Shown: positions 8,310 to 21,300, numbered from the stretch's first letter. The stretch: 44,121 nt of DNA from Prolixibacteraceae bacterium (GCA_003457135.1 DMSQ01000078.1:1-44121), one strand, 5' to 3'. Program-made: numbers and translations. The notes: generated from the sequence alone by a model not told the origin.

Positions 8310-11300
8310 ATGAACAAATTTATCAGATATATAATTGCCTCCTGCTTATGGACCTGGTGCTGCGCGGTGTTTTTCACTGGCACAGCGACAGCACAACCGA
8401 CCATCGGCTTCAGCATCGAAGGGGCAACAGTACTAGAGAAAGACACCTTTACCATAGCGTTTAAAGCCGATTCCCTCCTGACAGGTAAGGGAGTCATGGC
8501 CTATCGCTTTGGCTTGTCGTTTAACGCTGACTATATCGAATTTCTGAACATTGATTCGGTAGGTTCTGTTTTAGAGGATTGGGGAAGCCCAACTTTCAGC
8601 AACAGAACCAGGGGTAGAATTAACATTGCCGGAGCAGGTTCTTCAGCGTTGACCGGAAAGGGAAATATGTTCTACCTGAAATTCAGGGCCGTACGGGGCG
8701 GTGGAACATACGTTGATAATACTTCTGGCCAAAGTTTCCTGAACGAAGGTTCACCAAAAATGACACTGAAAAGTGGCTACATTTATGCGAATTATCGCTC
8801 ATATCCTGATATTTACTATGATAGTTATTCCTTATTTGTCGGGGAAGAAGCCCAGATGTATGTTTCCGGAGGAACGGCACCGTACATTTACAGCATTGTT
8901 GATACCGCAGTTGCTGTAATCAGCAGCCAATCCAAAGTCAAAGGAAAAGGACCGGGAATAACAAAAGCTTTTGTTACCGATAAAGACGGCGAAAAATCGT
9001 ACACCTCCGGAAATATTGATGTAAGAGCAATAAGAATGAGTGTAATACGAAGCTCGGCCTGGCCAAATGACACATTTTATTTGCCGGTTAAAATAGAGAT
9101 TGCACCCGGAACAAAGGTTTACTCCGGATATTTTGAACTCTCACATAACACAAACGTTCAGGGTATCAAAGAAAGTGTCAAAACCGGGGATTTTGATATT
9201 TCGGTCCAGCGAAATGCTGTTACAAACCTGACAAGGGTTTCATTTTCCTCGCTCAACGGAATAACTGGAACCGGAATTTTGTGCTACCTAGGCTTTAAGG
9301 CCATAAACAGCGGGTACCATTCTTTCTATCCTCAGAACTTGCTATTCGACGAAAAACTTCTGGCTTTCCCTTATGATAATTACGTGGAAGTTTTCTACCT
9401 GCCGACCCTCAATATTTCGCCCAACAGCGGAATCCTGATGTGGGGGGCAACACAAAAAATTACAGTTACCAATGGAGCTCCACCATTAAGTTATTCACTA
9501 TCAAATCCGACAATGGCATCCATCGATGAACTGGGCAACCTGAGTGCTTTATCCGGTGGAAAAGTTAAAGTAACAGCTACTGATACTCATGGTGCAACAA
9601 TAACGAGTGGCGATTTCACCATTCTTGATAATCAGTTTTCAATTATCAATACCGATGGAGATCTTAATCATATAACCCGCGTTCCGATTTCAACATCGCC
9701 ATTACCTGCCGGAAAATTAATTTATGATTTCGATGGCACAATTTCCTTTGTTGAAAATGACCTTGAATTTATCGGACTTGATCCGGCCGGATCGGATATG
9801 CTAACAGAATTTGTACGGACTGGAAATTCGGTTCATATTGTTGGAGCAACAAGCACAGGAATTCCATCAGGGATTATCTGCTATTTAAAATTCAAAATAA
9901 AAAATACAGTACCTATTGATGGTCAGTCAACAATCACCATAAATTCACTCACCGCCAATGAATCCTCACTGTTCTCGACTACCGCGAATGGAAAAATCAC
10001 CCGGGTTCTTCAAGTGAGTTACAGACCTGTTGCTAATGCAGGAATCAATAAATCTGTTTCCGAAGGAACTATTGTTCAGCTCGATGGTTCAGGTTCTTAT
10101 GACGACGATGGCAATCCAATTACCTATTTATGGACTGCTCCGGCAGGAATAACTTTAGACAACAATACACTGCAAAAACCTACGTTTACAGCTCCTGAAG
10201 TGAATGTGAATACTATTTATACTTTCACCTTGGTTGTTAATGATGGGACAGACAATTCTGATCCTTCAACAGTAAAAATAACCGTTCTCCAGATAAACAA
10301 AAAACCAATTGCCAATGCCGGTCCGGATAAAAGTTACAATGAAGGAACTTCAGTTTCGCTCGACGGAAGTCTTTCATCCGATCCCGATGGGGATGTGATC
10401 TCTTACAAATGGACTTCGCTGGATGGAATCATTCTTTTTGATGCACTTGGAGTCTCCCCTTCATTTAATACGCCTCAAGTGAATGCCGATAAAAATTATC
10501 GTTTTAAGCTCGAAGTCGCTGACGCTGTACTTAAATCACTTCCGGATACGGTTATCATCAAGGTTGTAAACCTGAATAAAAAGCCGGTGGCTTTTGCGGG
10601 TGGCGACCAAACTGTGAATGAAGGCGCTTTGGTTCAACTTGACGGATCGTTATCAGCAGATGGTGATGGTGAAGCCATAACATTTAAATGGATTGCCCCG
10701 GCTAATGTAGTTTTATCTTCAACAACCATCAGTAAACCAACATTTACCGCACCACTGGTACATCTGGATTCGGTTGTGGTTATTTCATTGGTTGTAAATG
10801 ATGGACATGTAGATTCGGAAACCGACCATGTTTCAATTACGATTAAAAACCTGAATATATTAAGCACTGCATGTCAAATTATAAAAGCTGAACTGGCAGG
10901 CGCCGATTCAACAAAAGTTGATCAGGCATTGCTTCAGGTAAATTTATACCTGCCTTACGGAGCAGATCCACGTGCCCTTGCGCCGACCTTCCAGATATCG
11001 CCTAAAGCTAATATTGTACCAGCCAGCGGATCAATCCGGAATTTCACTTCGCCGGTTTCATATACAGTTACGGCTGAAGATGGAACTACAAAAAAAGTCT
11101 ATTCTGTCAGGGCCTATGTTCCGAATGTAACCCTTAATAGAACGCTTGCAGGCGGATGGAACTGGATTTCGCTGAGTGTTGTTCCTCCTGATCTCAAAGT
11201 GACCCCTGTTTTAGGAGGCCTTACCCTTGCCAATCTCGATTACGTCAAATCAGCAACCACATCAGCCACCTATTATACGCCTTCAGGCTGGTTCGGCGAT

Positions 11301-12296
11301 TTGACCAACCTGCCGCAACTCGAAATGCTGATGTTTAAAAAAGCAACTTCCCAGGTTTTCACCTTAACCGGAAAAGAAATAAATCCGACACTGGTTACCG
11401 TTCCCGTTTCAACAGGATGGAACCGGATAGGCTATATCCTGAAAGGCAATGCAAAACTGGGTGAAGCTTTCGAGCCGACATCTTTACCAACAGGCGATAT
11501 CCTGTTAAAAAGCAAAGAAGCTTCGGCCATTTATTACCCGGTTTCGGGATGGGCGGGCGACCTCGACTCATTGCGGGTACTGAACGGGTACATGATGAAA
11601 ACAAGTTCGAATGCCGACCTGAAGTTTAAAGCAAGCAGCGCCAAGCTAAAATCGGCACAACAATCTATATTCACACGGAACGAATTATACGCGAACTATC
11701 AGATTAATCCGCCGGCATTCGAACATTCAGCGAACCTGATTGGAGAACTGGTGAATCTGAACGGTGAAAATCTGATCCAAAAAGGAGATCAGTTAATTGC
11801 CTATTCAGGAAACGAAGCCAGAGGAGTTACCGAAGCCCGTTTTGTTCAGGATCTGAACAGGTATGTCTTCCTGTTGACCATATTTTCAAATTCGAACCAG
11901 GAAAAGCTAAACTTCAGGATAAAATCATTGACAAATAATATTGAAAAAGCAATTTCTGACGAACTGGTTTTCAATACCGACGAAGTTTACGGACAGGCTA
12001 TGAATCCTTTTCCGCTTCATCTGGCCAGTTCTACCGGAGTCACAGAAACAGTGGCCGATCCATCCGTGCTGGTGTATCCAAATCCGGTGACCGACGAACT
12101 TCAAATTGTATCGGAAGCCAAAATTCATTCAGTCACCCTTTCCGGATTGTCGGGCAATTGCATTCAACTTCTCTCCAATATTTCTGAATATAACTTGCTC
12201 CTAAGTACCAGGAACCTGGTTACGGGCATGTATATCCTGAAAATTGAAACATCGAAAGGCATTGTAATCAGGAAACTGATAAAATCAACCAACTGA
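8310..12296 (+). CDS. Multi-cohesin-like, PKD-repeat T9SS-exported protein
   Basis: 1328 residues with a signal peptide (cleavage about ATA|QP, residue 28). Cohesin-like domain 1 (about 31-150) shows the family pattern: a G..F.L.F strand, SALTGKGNMFYLKF, then a hydrophobic strand. An Ig-like/BIG2-like spacer follows (about 152-235). Cohesin-like domain 2 (about 237-348) has GITGTGILCYLGFKA. After another BIG2-like spacer, cohesin-like domain 3 (about 440-560) has GIPSGIICYLKFK. Three PKD/K319L-like repeats begin at about 571. Next come a DUF5018-like domain (about 848-930) and two GWN...GW.GDL modules (about 943-1115). The C-terminal part holds a GD.LIAY.G module (about 1123-1240) and a T9SS sorting domain from about 1254 (VYPNPVTDELQ ... 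GMYILKIE). The domain order suggests a non-catalytic scaffold. The preceding gene carries a dockerin-like pair, so direct docking between the two products is plausible but untested. It lies 29 bp from the next gene. Confidence 0.88.
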   Translation: MNKFIRYIIASCLWTWCCAVFFTGTATAQPTIGFSIEGATVLEKDTFTIAFKADSLLTGKGVMAYRFGLSFNADYIEFLNIDSVGSVLEDWGSPTFSNRTRGRINIAGAGSSALTGKGNMFYLKFRAVRGGGTYVDNTSGQSFLNEGSPKMTLKSGYIYANYRSYPDIYYDSYSLFVGEEAQMYVSGGTAPYIYSIVDTAVAVISSQSKVKGKGPGITKAFVTDKDGEKSYTSGNIDVRAIRMSVIRSSAWPNDTFYLPVKIEIAPGTKVYSGYFELSHNTNVQGIKESVKTGDFDISVQRNAVTNLTRVSFSSLNGITGTGILCYLGFKAINSGYHSFYPQNLLFDEKLLAFPYDNYVEVFYLPTLNISPNSGILMWGATQKITVTNGAPPLSYSLSNPTMASIDELGNLSALSGGKVKVTATDTHGATITSGDFTILDNQFSIINTDGDLNHITRVPISTSPLPAGKLIYDFDGTISFVENDLEFIGLDPAGSDMLTEFVRTGNSVHIVGATSTGIPSGIICYLKFKIKNTVPIDGQSTITINSLTANESSLFSTTANGKITRVLQVSYRPVANAGINKSVSEGTIVQLDGSGSYDDDGNPITYLWTAPAGITLDNNTLQKPTFTAPEVNVNTIYTFTLVVNDGTDNSDPSTVKITVLQINKKPIANAGPDKSYNEGTSVSLDGSLSSDPDGDVISYKWTSLDGIILFDALGVSPSFNTPQVNADKNYRFKLEVADAVLKSLPDTVIIKVVNLNKKPVAFAGGDQTVNEGALVQLDGSLSADGDGEAITFKWIAPANVVLSSTTISKPTFTAPLVHLDSVVVISLVVNDGHVDSETDHVSITIKNLNILSTACQIIKAELAGADSTKVDQALLQVNLYLPYGADPRALAPTFQISPKANIVPASGSIRNFTSPVSYTVTAEDGTTKKVYSVRAYVPNVTLNRTLAGGWNWISLSVVPPDLKVTPVLGGLTLANLDYVKSATTSATYYTPSGWFGDLTNLPQLEMLMFKKATSQVFTLTGKEINPTLVTVPVSTGWNRIGYILKGNAKLGEAFEPTSLPTGDILLKSKEASAIYYPVSGWAGDLDSLRVLNGYMMKTSSNADLKFKASSAKLKSAQQSIFTRNELYANYQINPPAFEHSANLIGELVNLNGENLIQKGDQLIAYSGNEARGVTEARFVQDLNRYVFLLTIFSNSNQEKLNFRIKSLTNNIEKAISDELVFNTDEVYGQAMNPFPLHLASSTGVTETVADPSVLVYPNPVTDELQIVSEAKIHSVTLSGLSGNCIQLLSNISEYNLLLSTRNLVTGMYILKIETSKGIVIRKLIKSTN

Positions 12297-12325
12297 TAAG
12301 GGCTCATAATCAAACACGCAAATAG

Positions 12326-15300
12326 ATGGAAAAAATGAACAAAAATCCATTAAGCTGTTGGAAATGTGATTTACAAATGAGAAAAAACCAACCGATTATG
12401 AAAAAATCTATCCATAAAAATAGTCAGCTACCATTTCCCGGAATTCTGGACGGATTAAGGAAAAGTAGATGGAGCTTTAAACGAATCCAAACAATAGCGA
12501 TCCGAAATATTGCTCTTGCCCTGCTCGTTTGGTTGCCTATGGCCGTAAACGCAACGCTCTACTTGCCCGCCATACCGAGCAACAGCAGTCTGGCCAAAAA
12601 ATTTGAGCTGAGTACAGAATTGACTTTCAGGGTAAAAGTGGGCGAAACGTATTTGCCCAGCGGAGCCCTGATTGCTTATATCAAAGGCGAAATCAGAGGC
12701 GCCCAAACTGCTTCTGTGAATTTTCCGGTTACCGGAATCAACGTCTATAAAATTCTTATTTTTAACGACAAGGCAAGTGGAGATTCCATTAGTTTCAAAT
12801 ATTATGATATTTTCAGCGAGAAAATTTATGATATAAAAGAAAAAATTGAGTTTGTCCCCAACCTGATACCCGACTATGCCAATCCGGCTATCCTCACCGC
12901 TTTTTGTAAGCCCATTACAAATGTTATTGGTCTGATTCCTGAAAATGGAAAGGAAAACCTGAATCCTACTCTGGACCTGTTCTGGCAACCTTCAGCCAAT
13001 ACTACATCCTACAACCTGTTTTTGTGGGAAGACGGCGCATCTGTTCCAACAACACCGAATTATCCCAATATTTACAATACTACATTAAGGGTTTATAACC
13101 TGAAATACGGACAGTTGTACCGCTGGAAAATCAAATCATCAAACGACTGTTCATCGGTTGAGAGTGCAGTGCAAACATTTAAAGTCAGGCAACTTCCTGA
13201 CCTGACGATAACAGAGGTTACGGCTCCGGCCAATATCGAATCAGGCAGTAATTTTGCGATCAGTTTCAAAATAAAAAACATTGGGATTGGAAATACTGCA
13301 GGCGCAATTTGGAACGATGCAGTGTTTGTTTCAAATGATGCAACTTTCAGTAATGACGACAAGCTGCTTTCGAATACCACCAACATCAAACAGCTTGACC
13401 CTGATAGTATTTACTCCAAATCGGTAACAGTATCGTTGCCATTAGATTATTCAGGAAACTACTATTTTTTCGTCAAGACCGACTATTACAATTCGGTTTC
13501 AGAATTACTTGAGAATAACAATGAATCAAAGACGACCAATGCTACCAATGTCGCCTTAAAATCACTTCCTGATATTTTGGTAAAAGATATCCAGGCTGCT
13601 ACGGCAAACGTAAATCCCGGCGATTCTTTATTACTTAGCTGGAAAGTTGAAAATAAAGGCGGCACAACTGCAACCGGGGGCTGGGTCGAAAAAATATCAC
13701 TGGTTCCGGTTTCAGGATTGGTACTTTCGTTTACGCCAAACATCGAATACAAACTGCCATTGGCTGCCGGAAGCACCATTAACAGGAGCAGAAAAATAAA
13801 ATTGCCCGAAATTCTCAGGTTTTCAGGAGAAGCAACTATCGAGGTTGAACTAATCCCATTCCCTGAACTAGAAGAATACCCGGCAAACAAAGCCAATAAC
13901 AAAGCACAATCTGCCGGCAAGGTTACTGTGGGCAATCTTCTGTATCTGGAAATACAAACCACTTCGGTACTCGAAAGCACGCCTATTTCGGTTCGCTGTA
14001 TTGTTACCCGAAGCGGTGATTATACGGCTGATCTGGTTGTTGCATTATCAGCATCAGTTGCCGGGCAGGTTACCATTCCGGCAACAGTTACTATTCCGGC
14101 CAACCAATCCTCTATCGTATTCAACCTCAATACGATAAACAATGCAGTTCTGGATGGGACAAGAAATGTTGACATTACATCAAGCGCTGCAACTTACACC
14201 AGTTCAGCAAAAACCATAACTATTCTTGATGATGAGATTCCGACACTCTCTGCCAGCTTAAGTAAAACTACACCTACTGAAGGTGAAACCATTGAATTGA
14301 CGGTAACCAGGGATTTAGTAACAAACCAGGCTTTAAACGTAAGCATATCAACCAACAAAGCTTTACAATGGACGTTCCAGTCAGCTCTTGTTATACCGGC
14401 AAATGTCGCTTCGGGCAAGGTTTCAGTATTGGTTACCGATGATAATATTCCGGAATTAAAAGCCGATGCGGTCATTTATGCCAGCTCATCAGGAGTTACC
14501 ACCGGACAGGTTACCGGGACTATTATTGACAATGACATTCCTCAGGTGACGTTCGAAATACTTTCTGATACCGTTTCAGAATCGGCCGGGGTATATGCGA
14601 CCTGGGGACTTATCACCCGGGTGAAAGGTGACGAAAATATAACCGTTAACTTAAGCCAATCACCCTCCGGTGCATTATTCTTTCCGGCAACAATAACATT
14701 GAGCAAAGGTGTAGGTTCGCAAAAATTCAATATTGGTGTGGTTGACAATGGAGATGTTGACGGCTACCGTAAATCAACAATTTCCGGATCCATATTTATT
14801 TCATCCTGTAATTGTGGAACAACTCCTGAAAATGGTGGAGTAGTGAAGGATGATCTGGTTATTGCCGATAATGACGGTCCTTCGCTGTCGGTTTCAGTCA
14901 ATCCACTTTCATTGCCCGAAGGAAAAACAAATGCAGGGAACCTGACAATTTCGAGAAATACCCCAACTACTGAGGCGTTAGCTGTGTCCATATCACACAA
15001 CGATGATACTGAAGTAAGCATTCAAACATCGGCCACCATTCCGGCCGGACAAAAATCCGTTATTGTACCCATTAACACCATTAATGATAACGTTGAAGAC
15101 GGAAACCAAATGGTGTCCATTCAGGCCAGCGCTCCTACCTTCTCTTCTGGCTTCGGTTATGTTTTCGTTTCAGACCAGAACAAGCCTGATCTGGAAATCA
15201 CCGATATTGCACTGAACAACGACACCGCAGCTACCAACGAAATGATTGAAATAACAGGAGCTGCCTTTAACAGTGGTTTTGCCACCGCACCTTCAGGAGT

Positions 15301-18300
15301 TAAAATAAACTTCTACTATTCGAAGAACAATACACTTGATACGAACGACAAAGTATTGGGTGAATTTGCATTTCCGGCATCCATCCCTCAGGGAACGTCT
15401 GCCAATTACATGAAAACAATTGATGTTCCGGATGAAACCGGGAACTTTTTCATCCTGGCAAAAATTAATCCGGCCGAAACAAATACCGAATTGGTTTATT
15501 TTAATAACGTTTCGGATGCTGTTGCCTTAACCATTACTGCCGAATATAGGGCAACTGCCATTGCTGACGAAGACATTTATCAGCCCAACACTCCGGTGCC
15601 AATTCATGGCGTAGCTCTAAATTCGCTGAACGTACCCATGCCAATTGTTGATGTTGATGTTTATATTTTAACCGGCGGAACAAGCAGGATTCTAAAGGCG
15701 AAAACAAATAACCAGGGCGAGTATGCCATTGATTTTGTTCCAAATCCCAACGAATCGGGCCACTATATTATTGGCGCCTGTTATCCCGGACAAAACCTCA
15801 GCGTGGAACAGGACAACTTTGATATCCCGGGATTAATGCGGGTATCTTCGGCAAACATCATCTGGGAAATGAAGTTGGGGCAAATTTTAACAGGAAAAAT
15901 AGCGATAAAAAATACCAGCGAAGCGACCCTAAACAAACTGATAATTACAGCCGACAAACTTCCTCTGGGCTGTGACTTAACATTTGATACCCTTGCCGTG
16001 CTTGCAGGAAACCAGACCAAAGAATTTAATTTTGTGCTGAAGGCAAAGGAGCTTACCCTTGGAAGTGATTACGAAAAAATAAACTTCACGGTCATATCGA
16101 ACCAGGGGGCTTCAACCAGTTTCCCTGCATATTACTATTGTCAGGCTTTGCAAGCGCAGTTAAAAGCTGATCCGGTGAGTATCAATACCACCATGACCAA
16201 AGGTAAATCAAGGCTTTACGAATTGTTCATCTACAATAACGGAGCAGGCGAATCGGGTACCGTTACCATCAGTTTGCCCAATGTTACCTGGATGAAACTG
16301 ATGAGCCCTGCAACTATTACCAATATTGCCCCACAGGATACCGCAACTGTGATATTAAATCTTGCGCCTACCGACGACATTCAGCTAAATACGCCCATTT
16401 CAGGAAGTATTGCTGTAAACTGTGTAAATGGTAATGGAGTATTAGTGCCTTACCGTGTTGAAGCAGTATCTGAAGAAACAGGTGGATTAAAAGTGGACGT
16501 AATTGATGAATACACTTATTATACGGTAGATAAACCGCATGTTAAGAATGCACATGTTGTGGTTCGTCATCCCTTCTCAGGCAAAATTATGGCCGACGGA
16601 TTTACAGGCGATGACGGCATTTTCTCCGTCGCCAGTCTGCCTGAAGGCGCTTACAAAATGAATGTGGAAGCCGAAAAACATGAAGGCTTCCAAACCACCG
16701 TTATTATTGATCCTGGCCGGGTAAACGAACAGAGTGTATTTTTGAGTTTCCAGGCAATTACATATAGCTGGGAAGTAGTACCAACCGAAATCGAAGACAA
16801 TTATGAAGTCGTGTTGGTAATGAAATTCGAGACCAACGTACCGGTCCCGGTAGTTGTTATGGAGATGCCGACTGAAATGCCACAGCTTTTCAACGATGAG
16901 ACTTTCCCGTTTATGATTACCCTGACCAACAAAGGTTTGATTACTGCCAAAGATGTTGAGGTTAACTTACCGCAAAACGATCCTGAATATGTTTTCCTGA
17001 CCAATTTCGCTAAACTGGATCTTTTGGCCCAGCAGGCCATTCAGGTTCCGGTAGTCATGAAAAGGAGGGATGCATTAAAATCAGCCAATACCATTGAATC
17101 ATCGGGACCTTGTACCGATTATGCCTATACTGTTTACGGCTGGGAATGCGGAACAGACAAAAAATGGCACCAAACTTCGCATGGGATTACCTTTACCGGA
17201 AGAGTATGTCCGGGCGGCGGCTGGGGCGGTGGCGGCTGGGGCGGCTGGGGTGGTGGTGGCTATGGCCCTTCCAGAGGCGGAGGCGGTACATACTACTACG
17301 ATCCTTCTAACTATACCCCTTCGATTTCAACCCCCACTGCTGAATGCGATAACTGTTTAACGGAACTGGCTTTGGCCATTCTAGGCTGTATCCCCGGTCC
17401 AATCGGTACAGCTTCGGGTGTCGCTGCATGTCTCCGGTCGGCTGCCGACGGTGAGGTTACTGCCTGGGATATAGTTAACTGTGTCGTTGGGTTTGTGCCT
17501 GTTGTCGGTTGCGTGTGGGGTCTTATAACAACAGCTATTACCTGCTATCAGGATCCTCCTATTTTTTCAAGAGCTGAATTAATGGCCGTACTCAAAGAGG
17601 CTCACTTAAGTAAAATGCCTCCAATCCTTCGACAATCTATTACCGATTTGGAATATATTGTTTATAAAACCAATGCCGAAATTGACTGGATTAACGAATT
17701 TGTGAAACCCATGGATTGGCAGTCGAAAGAAAGTTTCCTGGATTTCATAAAACTGGTTGATCCTTTCACGAAAGCCATGAAGCCAATTCTACCTGCAGAT
17801 CTTCTTTTAATTCAGCAGAACATGGATGGAACTGATATTTCTGCTGCCGAAATCAATGCCTTTGCTATACGTTGGAATAACACGATGACTGCATGGAAAC
17901 TGAACATCTTCTCGCCAACTGCAGAATATCCCGATATTATTAACGACAACCTTCTGAAAGAATACAAACAGAAATCTGATTCAGTCCAGCAATATACGTT
18001 TAAACGGGGATATACTTCAGTTGGTGAAATGTACACTCAGGCAATTGCCGATGTGAAGGATCAAATTGAAAGCGGACGCGGTTCGGTATGTGCTTCAGTA
18101 ACTATTCAGATCACCCAGAAAGTAGTGATGACCCGTGAAGCGTTTAAGGGCACTTTGACTATTTTCAATGGCCATACCACCACTGCCATGAAAGAAATCA
18201 AATTAAACCTTGAAATAAGGGACGAAAACGGAGTATTAAGCAATGATCTTTTCCAAATCGAAACCTCGGCGCTTGATATCCTGACCGGAATTGATGGAAC

Positions 18301-21300
18301 GGGAACACTTGGACCTCAGGATAAAGGAAGCGCTACCGTATTATTTATTCCTGAAAGAGGTGCAGCTCCCGAAGTTCCTAAAAGTTATTCATTTGGAGGT
18401 TCGTTCTCCTACCTCGATCCGTTTAGTGGTGTAACAGTTACCAAACCATTGTTCCCGGTAACGCTCGATGTAAATCCAAGTCCTGATTTATACCTGCACT
18501 ACTTTATGCAGCGCGATATTCTGGGCGATGATGCATTAACCGAGCCAATTGAACCGATCGTTCCGGCCGAATTTGCCGTAATGGTTCAGAACAACGGATT
18601 TGGCACTGCTAAAAATGTGCGCATCGAAACTGCCCAGCCAAAAATTACTGAAAACGAAAAAGGATTGGCCATCAGTTTTGCTTTGATCGGTTCGAACCTG
18701 AACGGACAGCCGCGTCAATTAGGTTTGACCAATATAGATTTTGGAAATATTCTGCCTAAAAAATCAACCATCGGACAATGGTGGTTTACCAGCACCCTTT
18801 TGGGCCACTTCATCTCGTACGAAGCAAAAGTGACCCATCTGGATAGCCGCGGTAATCCTGATCTGAGCCTGATCAGCGGGGTAGCATTGCACGAACTGAT
18901 CAAAAGCGTGCGTGTTTATTCACCTGAAGACGGAATCAACGATTTCCTTGTAAACGAAGTTCAGGATTCCAAAGAGTTCCCGGATATTATCTACCTGTCA
19001 AACAGTGGAACACTCGATGTTTATCCGGCAGTTTCTTCAAGCACATCCGGTTCAATAGCCGCCGGGATAGAACTGTTGGTTACTCCAAAACAGCCAGGCT
19101 GGAATTACATCAAATTTAAGGATCCGGGGAATGGTATTTATAAAATTGTAAGTGTAACCCGCGAAGACGGCCAGGTTATTCCACTCGACAATGTTTGGCA
19201 GACCCATGTCACCATGCCCGATGGCGAAGAGCCGATATATGAAAACATGATGCATTTTCTGGATGTTTTTGCTGGTACTACTACACAAAAATATATCATT
19301 AAATTTAGCGGACCTGCCCAGAATCCTCCGCAAATTGTGAAGTTCGAAAATGTACCAACTACATTTGTGACCAATCCGGTAACTTCTATCAATGTGGTTT
19401 TCAACAAACCAATTGATGCAGCTACATTCAACTATGAAGATATGACTCTGCGCGTACAGGGAGGCGCTGACATTATGGATGCTACCGTTATAGTGACACC
19501 GATAAATCAAACAACCTATAAGATTGACCTAACTACAAAGTCAACCCTGGATGGATACTATGCACTTAATGTACAGACTACCGGAATAAAAGACCTGATA
19601 GGAACAGACGGTGTGGTAGGCATGCAGGCAAACTGGACCCAGTTTATCGGTATCCCGGCAGTCAGCGAGTTCATTGGATTGCCCGGCAATAACCTTGGCG
19701 CACCTTTCGATATCATGTTACTCCGTTTCAATGTACCGATAGACAAGTCAACAGTGCTGCCAGCAAGGTTTATCTGGAAAAAAGACGGGACAACAGTTTC
19801 AGGTTCGGTAATTGTTACCGAGATGGACACCGAAGGCAAACTGTTCCAGCTTTCAGGATTACAGGCATTCTTATCGGCCGATGGTAAATATTCGCTTACA
19901 GTTGATTTATTGAATATTAAATCACTGGATGGACTAAACGGCATACTGCCACAAAGCGTTGAATGGGAAATTGACCAAACGGCGCCACTGGTCAACCAGA
20001 TCATTCCTTCGACCGATGGTGGTTACGATCAGCAGCACCGCACTGGCTTTACAGTTAAGTTTAACGAAGCTGTAAAAGGCTTCGGAGTTAGCTCACTGGA
20101 ATTGTGGAAGGACGGACTGAAGCAACCACTTTCACAACTTGATTTCGCAAAGAAAAGTGATTCAGTTTACCAGTTCACTCAGTTCAGGATGCTGACTTAT
20201 TATGAAGGGAAGTATCTGCTGAAGGTTAAAATGAAGGACATAACCGATTTTGCAGGCAACTCGCGCACCGATACGGTTAAGTATAACTGGATTGTTTACC
20301 GGACTCCGCCGAAAGCTGTGACCGATTTGCGTATCACGCCCGACAGGGGATTCTCTAATACCGATAATGTTACCGATACCCGGAATGTAAGTGCTTTGAT
20401 GACGGTCAACGAGCCAAATACAAGGATCCGAATTTATCAAACCGATAATGTTAACCCAATATTGCTGGCTGATACTTCGAATGTAGCTGCAGGGCCACTT
20501 TCCCTGCCCATTAGCTTCACTTATACAGGAAATTTGACACTCGAAGCTCATTGCACCGATATTTACACAAACAATTCTGTCACAAAAATCAACGTAAATA
20601 TTGATGAAACGGCATTGCTTGGGACGTGGAAAAATGTGCCGGCAAATGCTGTTACTACCCAGCCTGCTTCATTGCAAATTGAATTCTCCGACAAACTGCT
20701 CGATGAAACCAAACTGAAGGATTACCTGAAGTTTGAGCGCGACGGGCAATCCCTCGGGGTTCAAAACCTGACAATTACCAAATCAACCGACAAGCTATTT
20801 GTCGTTGCTGGTATGGATCAGGCAGGCAATGCCACCGGAACTTATGCAATGACCATGGATGTCACTCAACTTAAAAAATATAGTTCAGGGAGAGATGGCA
20901 TTTCCAGCACAAAAGGACAGTATAGCCTGCAAAGTACAAACAAGGCGCCAAATGCCAATGCAGGTATTAACCAGACAGTTGATGAAAACACACTGGTAAC
21001 TTTGGATGGCTCTGGTTCAACCGATCCGGATAGCAATCCGTTGACCTATTCATGGACTGCCCCTTCAGGAATTACCCTGAGTTCGACGACCGCTGTCAAA
21101 CCTACCTTTACAGCCCCTGAAGTAACCACAGATCAAAGCTATACATTTGGTCTCACGGTAAACGACGGAAAAGTAAACTCAACAGCATCCGAGATAAAGA
21201 TAACTGTCAAAAATGTCAGTGGAACAAGTATTCAGTCAATTAGCCTGAATGTTGGATGGAATATCATTTCAGCCAATGTTACCCCTGCCAATTTGAATAT

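Noticed and set aside
7251..10016. A classical cellulosome
   Set aside because: No glycoside hydrolase or carbohydrate-binding module accompanies the dockerin- or cohesin-like domains in these genes. The GH5 gene at the far end has a lipoprotein signal and no dockerin.
12455..19510. Long open frames on the minus strand inside the giant gene, for example 12455-12988, 13486-13980 and 19052-19510
   Set aside because: They lie fully within a continuous plus-strand gene with clear domains, show no recognisable family, and have low-complexity or odd compositions typical of antisense shadows.
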